From positions 1 through 43,395 of the forward strand of contig JADGOC010000015.1 of NCBI GenBank assembly GCA_017883165.1: a DNA stretch of 43,395 bases, written 5' to 3'. Shown piece by piece: positions 9,324-19,068 of this stretch (position 1 is the stretch's first letter; each line of letters starts with the position of its first letter). The notes beneath the pieces were generated by a model. It did no database searches and was not told the origin of the DNA. It saw only the letters and a list, made by a program, of their open reading frames with translations. The stretch is from Acidobacteriota bacterium (GTDB lineage Bacteria > Acidobacteriota > Vicinamibacteria > Vicinamibacterales > CAVVIG01). The translations under genes were made by a program, and so were the position numbers.

Positions 9324-9372
9324 GCCGCTACATGAGACTCGACTCGCGGGAGGAATTCAAGGGGGACGCAGG

Positions 9373-9825
9373 TCAGGCTTTGCCGAGCGCGCGGCGCACG
9401 CGCCCAAACAGCTCCGCGATCGCGAACGGTGGGCGCGCCGGCCGCGGCGGCGCCGCGGCGATCTCGGGCCCGCCGCGCCGGTCGACGTCGCCCGCCTCGA
9501 GCGGCAGCTCCTCCTGCCATTCGAGCTGATGGCCGACGATCTCCGCCTGCTCGCGCACCAGCCGCAGCACGCGGCGATCGCCGCGCGAGAACCAGCGGCA
9601 GAACTCGTCGACCGTTGATTCCGGATCGACGCCGATGAGGCTCGCGTATTCGCGCACGTACGAACGCGCGAAAATTCCGGCCGGCCATCGCCCGAAATCG
9701 TTGTGCTCGAGGCCGTCCCAGAGTTTGACGCTGACTTTGGTTTCCGCGGCGATCTGCTCGAGCGTGATGCCGCGCTGAATCCGGATCCGTCGCAGATTGG
9801 GGCCGAAGGCTTCCTGGGGGCTCAT
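9373..9825 (-). CDS. RodZ-like helix-turn-helix protein, no obvious TM segment
   Basis: GPNLRRIRIQRGITLEQIAAETKVSVKLWDGLEHNDFGRWPAGIFARSYVREYASLIGVDPE. Confidence 0.85.
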   Translation of the reverse strand: MSPQEAFGPNLRRIRIQRGITLEQIAAETKVSVKLWDGLEHNDFGRWPAGIFARSYVREYASLIGVDPESTVDEFCRWFSRGDRRVLRLVREQAEIVGHQLEWQEELPLEAGDVDRRGGPEIAAAPPRPARPPFAIAELFGRVRRALGKA

Positions 9826-9920
9826 TTCCGGAGTGATGATTCTGCAAAAACCCGTCCGCCCCACCAGCGGTCCGGCGGCCTCGCAAGCCGCACCGAACCG
9901 GCCACTTACCGTTCGAGCGA

Positions 9921-9959
9921 CGCGCGGCCCGTTCCGCCGCGCGTTCTGTTTTTCAACAG
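9921..9959 (-). other. Two adjacent hairpins downstream of the methyltransferase gene
   Basis: minus strand: CTGTT-GAAA-AACAG then CGCGCGGC-GGAACGG-GCCGCGCG. Confidence 0.5.
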
Positions 9960-9981
9960 TCGATTACGTTTTGCGCGCGGG

Positions 9982-10587
9982 CTACTTTCTCATCACCCAG
10001 GTCGTCATGCACCGTTGATTCTGTACGATCGTGGTCTTCACGGGATCGACGAACGTGCCGCCGAGCGCCGACGCGGACGCCATCAGCCGTGCGGCATCTA
10101 CCAAATACCGCTCGCTGCCGTCAGGCAACGCGAAGCGCCCGTTGCCGAGCGGCCGCATGCGATCGGCCATGCCGATCGATGATGCCAGGCGGCAGAAAAA
10201 GAGGCCGCTCCGCGCGAGCGGGCGCCACGAAGCCGCCAGCATCCGATCGAAATGTTCGTCGTTTCTCGCGAAGTGAAGGACGGCGCTGCTGATCACGACG
10301 TCGGCTGACGCCGCGGGAAAGGTCATCGCCTCGATCGGCTCGACGTGAAAGTTCGCCGCGGGAAGCCGCGGCGCCAGGCGCGCTGCAAGATGCCGAACCT
10401 CGTCGATCGCCCGCGGATCGGCGTCGGCGGCGAAGACTTCGTAGCCTTCACGCAGAAAGTAGACGAGGTTTCTGCCGGCGCCGCAGCCCGCGTCGAGAAT
10501 GCGCATCCCCGGCGCGATGCGGCCACGGAGCAATTGATCGAAAAGATAGATGTCGATGTCGCCGAAGCGGTCTTGGAGATCGGACAC
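9982..10587 (-). CDS. Class I SAM-dependent methyltransferase
   Basis: GMRILDAGCGAGRNLVYFLREGYEVFAADADPRAI; DVVISSAVLHFA. Confidence 0.88.
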   Translation of the reverse strand: MSDLQDRFGDIDIYLFDQLLRGRIAPGMRILDAGCGAGRNLVYFLREGYEVFAADADPRAIDEVRHLAARLAPRLPAANFHVEPIEAMTFPAASADVVISSAVLHFARNDEHFDRMLAASWRPLARSGLFFCRLASSIGMADRMRPLGNGRFALPDGSERYLVDAARLMASASALGGTFVDPVKTTIVQNQRCMTTWVMRK

Positions 10588-10590
10588 GGC

Positions 10591-11937
<1,347 letters not shown>

Positions 11938-11953
11938 ACGTGATTATGTCACG
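11938..11953 (-). promoter_or_regulatory. Extended -10 (TGA-CATAAT) within a CGTGA-N5-TCACG dyad, abutting the helicase GTG start
   Basis: minus strand CGTGACATAATCACGTGTGCCG; dyad 11939-11953. Confidence 0.4.
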
Positions 11954-11987
11954 CTTGCCCGCGCGCTCACGTGCTGAAGGTCGCCGG

Positions 11988-13031
11988 TCACGGCTTGACG
12001 GCGGTCACATACACGCTGTCGGCCGCGTACTTCAGGACCGGCACGAACCGGCTGGCGGCACGCAGCCATTCCGACGCAGCGAGGATCGCCTTCAGCGGCG
12101 CCGGCATCAGCGCGGAGTCCGAGCGCTGCAGCCCGATGCCGAAGTAGCAATCGACGGAAATCGTCGCCGGTCCGATCGCACGCGAAAAAAGCGCTTCGAG
12201 CGCCGGGATCGTCCAGTACCTGACTTCATAGCCGGTACCCTCGCTGAACCGTCGCCGCGCCTGATGGTACAGACAGCGTACGCCGAACACGGTCGGCATC
12301 TGGACGAAGGCGGTTCCACCACTCGTGAGCGTCCTGCCGACTCCCGACAGCACGAGCCGGACGTCTTCTCTGCTCAAGTGCTGCAGCACGCTGTACGAAA
12401 ATGCGTAGTCGAAGCTGTCGGCGGGAAACGGCAGATACCGTGCGTCGCCGACGACGAACCGGGCTGCCAGCCCGAGCGAGCGGCACACACGCCTCGCCGC
12501 CATGACGGCGCCAAGCTGCGGATCGATCCCGACAACGTCGTAGCCTTTGCGCGCGGCGGCGATCGACCATCGGCCCCAGTTGCATCCGAGGTCCAGCAGA
12601 CGTTTGCCCCGGCCGGCCGGCAGCCGCAGCTCGGGGATCGGATACGAATCGAGGGTGCCGATCACATGCTTGTACATGTATCCGCTCGTCGCGCCCACCA
12701 TGAACGCGACGACCGGGTCGATCGCGCTGCGCCCGTCGCTCGCGAGCGCCGTCAGCCCGCGTTTTTCCTCCTCGCTGATGCCGAGCGTCTCGAGATACAG
12801 CGCCGACGCCGGGTCGCCGTCCGCCGCCGGCACGGTGTTCGCTCGCTTCATCGACTCCTCAGCAATCCCCATCGTCTGCGCCACGTCGTCGAGCAGCAGC
12901 ACCGGCACGCCATCCACAACAGGATAGGTGTGGCCTGCGCTGCACACGAGGCGTCCGCCCGCCCCGTGAACGACGTCGAGGCCAAGATGATCGCGCGGGC
13001 AAACGAGATGGGTCAGATACCAGGGGTCCAT
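11988..13031 (-). CDS. Methyltransferase with N-terminal Trm112-like Zn ribbon
   Basis: YLTHLVCPRDHLGL..LVCSAGHTYPVVDGVPVLL (Trm112-like), KRLLDLGCNWGRWSIAAARKGYDVVGIDP. Confidence 0.87.
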   Translation of the reverse strand: MDPWYLTHLVCPRDHLGLDVVHGAGGRLVCSAGHTYPVVDGVPVLLLDDVAQTMGIAEESMKRANTVPAADGDPASALYLETLGISEEEKRGLTALASDGRSAIDPVVAFMVGATSGYMYKHVIGTLDSYPIPELRLPAGRGKRLLDLGCNWGRWSIAAARKGYDVVGIDPQLGAVMAARRVCRSLGLAARFVVGDARYLPFPADSFDYAFSYSVLQHLSREDVRLVLSGVGRTLTSGGTAFVQMPTVFGVRCLYHQARRRFSEGTGYEVRYWTIPALEALFSRAIGPATISVDCYFGIGLQRSDSALMPAPLKAILAASEWLRAASRFVPVLKYAADSVYVTAVKP

Positions 13032-13062
13032 GGGAGATCCACCGAACTGCGGCGGCCGGCGC

Positions 13063-14433
13063 TCAGAACAGCACGCGGAAGACGTCCGACCGCGTGATGA
13101 TGAACGTCTTGTCGCTCTTGAAGTCGCGGACGAGCACGGCCGGGTTCTCCGGCGTGATCATGCGCGCGAGCAGATCGATCGGCGTCGTGATGTCCACGAA
13201 GGGAAACGCCGGCTGCATGATCGCTTCGACCGGCTGCAGCTTGACATCCGGGTTGCGCACGAGCTGCGAGTACAGATGCTGCTCGTTCAACGAGCCCACC
13301 AACCGGCCGTCGCGCCGGATCGAGATCTGCGAGAAGTCGTGATCGCTCATTACCCGCGCCGCGGCGTCGACCGACTCTTCGGCGTCCACCGAGAACAGCT
13401 CGCCCGACATGCCAGACGCCACGAGATCGCGCGCCGTCATGCCGCTCTTCTCGAGAAAGCCCTTCTCGCGCATCCAGTCGTCGTTGAACATCTTGCCGAG
13501 ATAGCGAGACCCATGGTCGTGAAAGATCACGACGACCACATCGTCTTTTGTGAAGTGATCCTTCAACTGCAGCAGGCCGGCCATCGCGGAGCCGGCCGAG
13601 TTGCCGGCGAAGATACCCTCCTCGCGCGCGATGCGGCGCGTCATCACCGCGGCGTCCCGATCGGTCACCTTCTCGAAGGCATCGATGACGCCGAAGTCGA
13701 CGTTCTTCGGAAGAAAATCCTCGCCGATCCCTTCGGTGATGTACGGGTAGATCTCGTTCTTGTCGAAGATGCCGGTCTCTTTGTATTTCTTGAAGACCGA
13801 CCCGTACGTGTCGATGCCCCAGACTTTGATCTTGGGATTCCGTTCCTTCAGGTACCGGCCGGTGCCGCTGATGGTACCGCCCGTGCCGACGCCGGCGACG
13901 AGATGCGTGATCGTCCCGTCGGTCTGCTCCCAGATCTCGGGACCGGTCTGCTCGTAGTGCGCCTGCGAATTCGACAGGTTGTCGTACTGATTCGCCTTCC
14001 AGGAATTGGGAATCTCCTTCACCAGTCGCGACGAGACCGAATAGTACGACCGCGGATCCTCGGGATCGACGTTGGTCGGGCAGACGATCACGTCGGCGCC
14101 AAACGCCTTGAGCGCGTCCGCTTTTTCCTTCGACTGCTTATCGGTGGTGGTGAAGATGCACTTGTAGCCCTTGACGACGGCCGCGATGGCGAGGCCCATC
14201 CCGGTGTTGCCGGACGTACCCTCGATGATCGTGCCGCCCGGTTTGAGGAGGCCGGCGCGTTCGGCGTCTTCGATCATCTTCACCGCCATGCGGTCCTTGA
14301 TCGAGTTGCCGGGGTTGAACGTCTCGAGCTTGGCCAGCACGGTGGCCGACACCACGCCCTTGGTGATCGCATTGATCCGCACCATCGGCGTGTGGCCGAT
14401 GGCGTCAAGAATGGTGTCGCACGTCTTCTTCAC
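13063..14433 (-). CDS. Cystathionine beta-synthase (PLP domain plus C-terminal CBS domains)
   Basis: GHTPMVRINAI, NPGNSIKDRMAVKMIEDAE, EGTSGNTGMGLAI, GVGTGGTISGTGRYLKE; C-terminal CBS pair. Confidence 0.93.
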   Translation of the reverse strand: MKKTCDTILDAIGHTPMVRINAITKGVVSATVLAKLETFNPGNSIKDRMAVKMIEDAERAGLLKPGGTIIEGTSGNTGMGLAIAAVVKGYKCIFTTTDKQSKEKADALKAFGADVIVCPTNVDPEDPRSYYSVSSRLVKEIPNSWKANQYDNLSNSQAHYEQTGPEIWEQTDGTITHLVAGVGTGGTISGTGRYLKERNPKIKVWGIDTYGSVFKKYKETGIFDKNEIYPYITEGIGEDFLPKNVDFGVIDAFEKVTDRDAAVMTRRIAREEGIFAGNSAGSAMAGLLQLKDHFTKDDVVVVIFHDHGSRYLGKMFNDDWMREKGFLEKSGMTARDLVASGMSGELFSVDAEESVDAAARVMSDHDFSQISIRRDGRLVGSLNEQHLYSQLVRNPDVKLQPVEAIMQPAFPFVDITTPIDLLARMITPENPAVLVRDFKSDKTFIITRSDVFRVLF

Positions 14434-14442
14434 GCCCTCAGT

Positions 14443-14919
14443 TTACTCCCACGCCCCGAGCAGCCGGCGCACGACGATCAGCTGGCCGAGATGGTGCGCG
14501 TTGTGATCGATGACGAGCAGCGCCTCACGCAGCAGCGTCTGTCCCGATCCATGTGGAATCTTCGCGAACAGATCGACCTTCGGATCGGCGACAAGCTTCT
14601 GCAGCGCCGCGCGATCGCGTCGAAACGCGGCGACGCTGGCGTCCCACGCCTTCCCGTCCGGCGGCGCGTCGGTCGCGGGCCAGTAGTCGTCTGGCCACTT
14701 CTTCTCGACGTAGTGGCTGTCGCGGCAGAAATCGAGGATGTCACGCTGCGCGATCCGCATGTGCTCGAGCAGCTTCCACGCCGAGTACGGCAGGCCGTCG
14801 GGCTTTCGCCCGCGCAGGTCGGCCGCCAGTCCTTCGACGGCTTTGTCGAATCCGGCGCTCGCATGGTGCCACGCGAGCACCTCGGCGAGCTGCTCCCGGA
14901 GCGCACCGACCGGTGACAC
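14443..14919 (-). CDS. DinB-family protein
   Basis: VSPVGALREQLAEVLAWHHASAGFDKAVEGL...PYSAWKLLEHMRIAQRDILDF...IDHNAHHLGQLIVVRRLLG; GTG at 14919 preferred because the upstream extension overlaps the 49-aa CDS in another frame. Confidence 0.8.
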   Translation of the reverse strand: MSPVGALREQLAEVLAWHHASAGFDKAVEGLAADLRGRKPDGLPYSAWKLLEHMRIAQRDILDFCRDSHYVEKKWPDDYWPATDAPPDGKAWDASVAAFRRDRAALQKLVADPKVDLFAKIPHGSGQTLLREALLVIDHNAHHLGQLIVVRRLLGAWE

Positions 14920-14935
14920 GAAACCGGCGCGTGTC

Positions 14936-15085
14936 TTAGCGCTGCTTGAAGAATTGGACTTCCCGCTCGTGCTGTTCCGCGGCCGCGCGCGTTTTGAACG
15001 TCCCGAGGTTTTTGCGCTTTTTCGTTTTGCCATCTTTTTTCCTCGAATACAAACGATACCCACCCGATGCCAGCTTGCGGATCAT
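14936..15085 (-). CDS. 49-aa basic protein resembling an isolated integrase arm-type DNA-binding module
   Basis: MIRKLASGGYRLYSRKKDGKTKKRKNLGTFKTRAAAEQHEREVQFFKQR; 4-nt ATGA overlap with the upstream DUF1330 gene. Confidence 0.75.
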   Translation of the reverse strand: MIRKLASGGYRLYSRKKDGKTKKRKNLGTFKTRAAAEQHEREVQFFKQR

Positions 15086-15372
15086 GGCATCCCCTCGACA
15101 AGAATCATGTTCGTCACCGACGCGCTCTGCCTGAGCGCCTTCGGGCCGCGGTACTCCTCGCACGCCCACCAGGCTTTCGCGCGGTCGTAGGTGGGAAACT
15201 CGAGCACCACTAACCGCTTCGGCGTCCATTCGCCCTCGAGTGTTTCTGCCCGGCCCGCGCGCGCGAGGTATTTTCCGCCATATTGAGCGATCGAGGCCGG
15301 CGCCTGCTTGATATATTCCGCGTACCGGACAGGGTCGGTGACCTCGACGTTGACGATGAGATAGGCAGCCAT
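15082..15372 (-). CDS. DUF1330 family protein
   Basis: MAAYLIVNVEVTDPVRYAEYIKQAPASIAQYGGKYLARAGRAETLEGEWTPKRLVVLEFPTYDRAKAWWACEEYRGPKALRQ. Confidence 0.92.
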   Translation of the reverse strand: MAAYLIVNVEVTDPVRYAEYIKQAPASIAQYGGKYLARAGRAETLEGEWTPKRLVVLEFPTYDRAKAWWACEEYRGPKALRQSASVTNMILVEGMP

Positions 15373-15384
15373 CCTTTAATAATA
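15373..15384 (-). promoter_or_regulatory. -10-like box TATTAT 6 nt upstream of the DUF1330 ATG (leaderless-type promoter)
   Basis: minus strand TATTAT-TAAAGG-ATG. Confidence 0.45.
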
Positions 15385-15437
15385 CGTGCGGCGCCCCGCC
15401 AACGGAGGCGGCGCGCCGCGCGTCTAAACGGAACACT

Positions 15438-17915
15438 ATGCATGACCTCCGCCTCGCCGTCAGGGCCCTCCGCGCCACGCCGATCGTGTCGGTTGTGGCG
15501 ATCTTGTCGCTGGCGCTCGGCATCGGCGCCAACACGGCCATCTTCTCCATCGTCGACAGTTTGCTGCTGCGTGCGCTACCCGTCCAGGAACCTCAACGGC
15601 TCGTGCTCCTGTCCGAGGGCAACGACACGTATTCGTCGTGGACCAATCCGGCGTGGGAGCAGATCCGCGATCATCAGACCGAGCTGTTCGACGGCGCGTT
15701 CGCCTGGGCGGCCGTCCGCCCCAACCTGGCCCAGGGCGGCGAAGCGCGCATGATCAATGGCCTCTACGCAAGCGGCCGCTTCTTCGGCGTCCTCGGCGTG
15801 CCGGCGATTCTCGGGCGGACTTTCAACGACGCCGACGATCGGCGCGGGGGCGGACCCGACGGTCCGGTCGCCGTGCTCAGCTACGGCTTCTGGCAGCGGC
15901 AGTTCGGCGGCGCGGTGAGCGCGATCGGGCAATCGGTCTCGCTCGGCGCGAGCGCGCCGTTCACGATCGTCGGCGTGACGCCGCCCGACTTCACCGGTCC
16001 GGATGTCGGCCGGAGCTTCGATATCGTCGTGCCTCTCGGCACCGAACCTCTTTTCCGCGGGCCTGAAAGCGGGCTCGACAGGCGGTCAAACTGGTGGCTC
16101 AGCGTGATGGCGCGGCTGAGGCCGGGCCAGTCGATTCAGGCGGCGACCGTCGCGCTGCGCGGCGCCCAGCCGCAGGTGCGGGAGGCCACGCTGCCAACCG
16201 ACTGGCGGCCGCAGGATCTGAAGGACTACCTGAGCACGCCATTCTCGCTGCTCCCTGCGGCAACCGGATCGTCCGGTCTGCGAACGCGGTACGAGCGGCC
16301 GCTCCTGACGATCATGGTGGTCGTCGGCCTCGTTTTGCTGATCGCGTGCGCCAACATCGCCAATCTGCTGCTCGCGCGCGCGGCGGCGCGGCGCCACGAG
16401 CTGAGCGTGCGGCTCGCGCTCGGCGCGTCGCAATGGCAGCTCGCGCGGCAGCTGCTCACCGAGAGCATCGTGCTGGCGGCATCGGGCGCGGCACTCGGAT
16501 TCGTCTTCGCACAGTGGGGCTCGCGGCTGCTCGTCCGGCAATTGTCGACGCAGGTGAACACCGTCTTTCTCGATCTCGCCCCCGACCGGCGCGTGCTGCT
16601 CTTCACAGCCGGCGTCGCGACCGCGACGGCGCTGCTCTTCGGCACCGCGCCCGCGCTCCGTGCGACGCACGTCGAGCCGATCGAAGCGCTGAAGGAGCAG
16701 GGGCGCGGCGCGGCGGGCGAGCGGCGCACCGCGCTGGCGAGCTCGCTGGTCGTCGTGCAGGTGGCGCTGTCGCTGATGCTGCTCGTCGGCGCCGGACTCT
16801 TCGTGCGAACGTTCGCGTCGCTTGCAAGTCTGCACCTCGGCTTCGAAACCGACCGCGTGCTCGTGGTCAACATCAGCGCGCCGCCGGCGCGTTTTGCGAA
16901 CGAGGACACCGGAGCGCTCTTCGAGCGCGCGCGAGTGGCGGTGTCGCGCGCGCCGGGCGTCGAGCGCGCGGCGACCTCCGATGTGGCACTGCTGAACGGC
17001 ACCTGGCAGACGCGCGTCCAGGTCGAAGGCGGCGTCGAGTTGCCCGAACAGCGGCGCGGCGTCTTCGCGAACGCCGTGAGCCCCGGATGGTTTGCCACCT
17101 ACGGCACGCCAATCCTTGCGGGACGGGATTTTTCCGAACGCGATGTCGCCGGCGCGTCCGATGTCGCCATCGTCAACCAGGCGTTCGCGCGTAGATTCCT
17201 TAGCGGCGCGAATCCGATCGGCCGCCGACTGCTCCGCAACGGAGGAATCAAGTCGCAGCTGCCCCTCGAGATCGTCGGCCTCGCCGCCGATGCGGTGTAT
17301 CGCTCCATGCGCGATCCGGTTCCGCCGACGATGTACATCCCGCTGGCGCAGCGGCCCACGGAAATATTCCGCGAATCGGAGACGGTTCTGAGCGTTCGCG
17401 CGGCGGGGACGACGCCGGCGCTCCTCACGAGAAGCGTCGCCGCCGCAATCGGCGACGTGAACCGCGATCTCGTGCTCAACTTCCGCACGCTCGCCGATTC
17501 GGTGAATGGCGCCTTGATTCAGGAAAGGCTGGTCGCGATCCTCTCGGGTTTTTTCGGCGGCCTGGCGCTGCTGCTCGCCGGACTCGGGCTGTACGGCGTG
17601 ACGTCGTACGCCGTGAGCCGGCGGCGAACGGAAATCGGCATCCGCCTGGCGCTCGGCGCCGCGCCGGCGGGTGTGGTGCGGTTGGTCCTCGTCCGTGTCG
17701 CGGCGCTCGTCGCGAGCGGCATCCTGGTCGGCGCACTCGCCAGCCTCTGGGCCGCGCGGTTCGTCGAGACGCTGCTCTTCGGCCTGACGGCGCGCGACAC
17801 GGCGACGCTGGTCGGCGCCATCCTGGTCCTCGCCGCCGTCGGCGCCCTCGCCGGTTGGATTCCTGCCTTCCGAGCCTCGCGCATCGATCCCGCGCAAGTG
17901 CTGAGAGATTCCTAG
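15438..17915 (+). CDS. ABC transporter permease, ADOP/MacB-like
   Basis: MHDLRLAVRALRATPIVSVVAILSLALGIGANTAIFSIVDSLLLRALPV; VLLIACANIANLLLARAAARRHELSVRLALGAS. Confidence 0.93.
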   Translation: MHDLRLAVRALRATPIVSVVAILSLALGIGANTAIFSIVDSLLLRALPVQEPQRLVLLSEGNDTYSSWTNPAWEQIRDHQTELFDGAFAWAAVRPNLAQGGEARMINGLYASGRFFGVLGVPAILGRTFNDADDRRGGGPDGPVAVLSYGFWQRQFGGAVSAIGQSVSLGASAPFTIVGVTPPDFTGPDVGRSFDIVVPLGTEPLFRGPESGLDRRSNWWLSVMARLRPGQSIQAATVALRGAQPQVREATLPTDWRPQDLKDYLSTPFSLLPAATGSSGLRTRYERPLLTIMVVVGLVLLIACANIANLLLARAAARRHELSVRLALGASQWQLARQLLTESIVLAASGAALGFVFAQWGSRLLVRQLSTQVNTVFLDLAPDRRVLLFTAGVATATALLFGTAPALRATHVEPIEALKEQGRGAAGERRTALASSLVVVQVALSLMLLVGAGLFVRTFASLASLHLGFETDRVLVVNISAPPARFANEDTGALFERARVAVSRAPGVERAATSDVALLNGTWQTRVQVEGGVELPEQRRGVFANAVSPGWFATYGTPILAGRDFSERDVAGASDVAIVNQAFARRFLSGANPIGRRLLRNGGIKSQLPLEIVGLAADAVYRSMRDPVPPTMYIPLAQRPTEIFRESETVLSVRAAGTTPALLTRSVAAAIGDVNRDLVLNFRTLADSVNGALIQERLVAILSGFFGGLALLLAGLGLYGVTSYAVSRRRTEIGIRLALGAAPAGVVRLVLVRVAALVASGILVGALASLWAARFVETLLFGLTARDTATLVGAILVLAAVGALAGWIPAFRASRIDPAQVLRDS

Positions 17916-17933
17916 CGGTGAATTCGCGAACTG

Positions 17934-17984
17934 CAGAACCTTAGAACCTGTAGAACCTTAGAACCCTGGAACCGACTTAGAATG
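17934..17984. repeat. Degenerate 8-10 bp tandem repeat (agaacct)n
   Basis: agaacctt agaacctgt agaacctt agaaccctgg aaccgactt agaa. Confidence 0.82.
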
Positions 17985-17989
17985 GCGCC
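17978..17989 (+). promoter_or_regulatory. -10-like box TAGAAT 6 nt upstream of the acetamidase ATG
   Basis: TAGAAT-GGCGCC-ATG. Confidence 0.4.
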
Positions 17990-19033
17990 ATGAAGCGTGT
18001 CCTCACGGCCGGCGCCATGGGTCTTCTTCTGCTCTCGGCCTCGCTCGCCGGCCAACGGGCGTCTGGAAAAACACCCGGCACGATCCATCGTCTCGAAGCG
18101 ACACCCGACACGGTGGCGTACGGCTATTACTGGGCTGACGCCAAACCGGCGCTGCGGATCGCATCGGGGGATGTGATCGACGTCGACACGTTGCTCACCA
18201 ACTCGCCGATGGGGCTCCAGCGCGCCGGCGTGCCTCCAGAAAAGATCCAGGAATCATTGAAGGCGATCGTCGCGGAGGTGACCGGCGACAAGCGCGGGCC
18301 GGGCGGCCACATCCTCACCGGCCCGGTGTATGTCGAAGGCGCGGAACCGGGCGATGCGCTCGAGGTGAAGATCCTCTCGATCGATCTCGCGATCGACTAC
18401 GGCTATAACGGCTGCAGCGGCTTTGTCCCCTCGAACTGCGAGCGAGGCACTCCCGCGAAGATCATTCCGCTCGACAAGAAGACAATGCTGGCGACGTTCG
18501 CGCCGGGCATCGTGATTCCGCTCCATCCATTCTTCGGCAGCATGGGCGTGGCGCCGGCCCCCGCTCTGGGCCGGGTGAGCAGCACGCCGCCGGGCACGCA
18601 CGCCGGCAATCTGGACAACAAGGAGCTCGTCGCCGGCACGACCCTCTACATCCCGGTATTCGCGCCGGGCGCGCTCTTCGAAGTGGGCGACGGCCACGCC
18701 GCGCAAGGCGACGGCGAAGTCGATCAAACCGCGATCGAGACGTCGCTGCGCGCGAAGCTGCAGCTCACCGTCCGCAAGGGGATGACGCTCGCGTGGCCTC
18801 GCGCGGAAACGCCGACCGCCTACATCAGCATGGCGACGGACAAGGATCTGACCGTTGCGACCAAGGCCGCGATTCAGGAGATGATCGATTTCCTCGCGGC
18901 GACCAAAGGACTCACCAAGCACGAGGCGTATCAGCTCACGAGCATCGCCGGCGACGTCGCCGTCACGCAGTTGGTCGATCAGACGGTTGGCGTCCACGTC
19001 AAAATACCGAAGAGCATCTTCACGAGCAAGTAG
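17990..19033 (+). CDS. Acetamidase/formamidase family protein with signal peptide
   Basis: Signal-like N-terminus; GDVIDVDTL, GGHILTGPVYVEGAEPGDALEVKI, PPGTHAGNLDNKELVAGTTLYIPVFAPGALFEVGDGHAAQGDGEV. Confidence 0.92.
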   Translation: MKRVLTAGAMGLLLLSASLAGQRASGKTPGTIHRLEATPDTVAYGYYWADAKPALRIASGDVIDVDTLLTNSPMGLQRAGVPPEKIQESLKAIVAEVTGDKRGPGGHILTGPVYVEGAEPGDALEVKILSIDLAIDYGYNGCSGFVPSNCERGTPAKIIPLDKKTMLATFAPGIVIPLHPFFGSMGVAPAPALGRVSSTPPGTHAGNLDNKELVAGTTLYIPVFAPGALFEVGDGHAAQGDGEVDQTAIETSLRAKLQLTVRKGMTLAWPRAETPTAYISMATDKDLTVATKAAIQEMIDFLAATKGLTKHEAYQLTSIAGDVAVTQLVDQTVGVHVKIPKSIFTSK

Positions 19034-19068
19034 GCATACTATTAGCGCAGTATCTCGAGGGTCTGCCG

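Noticed and set aside
13030-14916. 628-aa plus-strand ORF opposite CBS and DinB
   Set aside because: Shadow ORF across two genes with strong sense-strand homology.
14920-15063. N-terminal extension of the DinB ORF (MAKRKSAKTSGRSKRARPRNSTSGKSNSSSSAK)
   Set aside because: Low-complexity out-of-frame reading of the 49-aa CDS; GTG at 14919 gives a normal DinB start.
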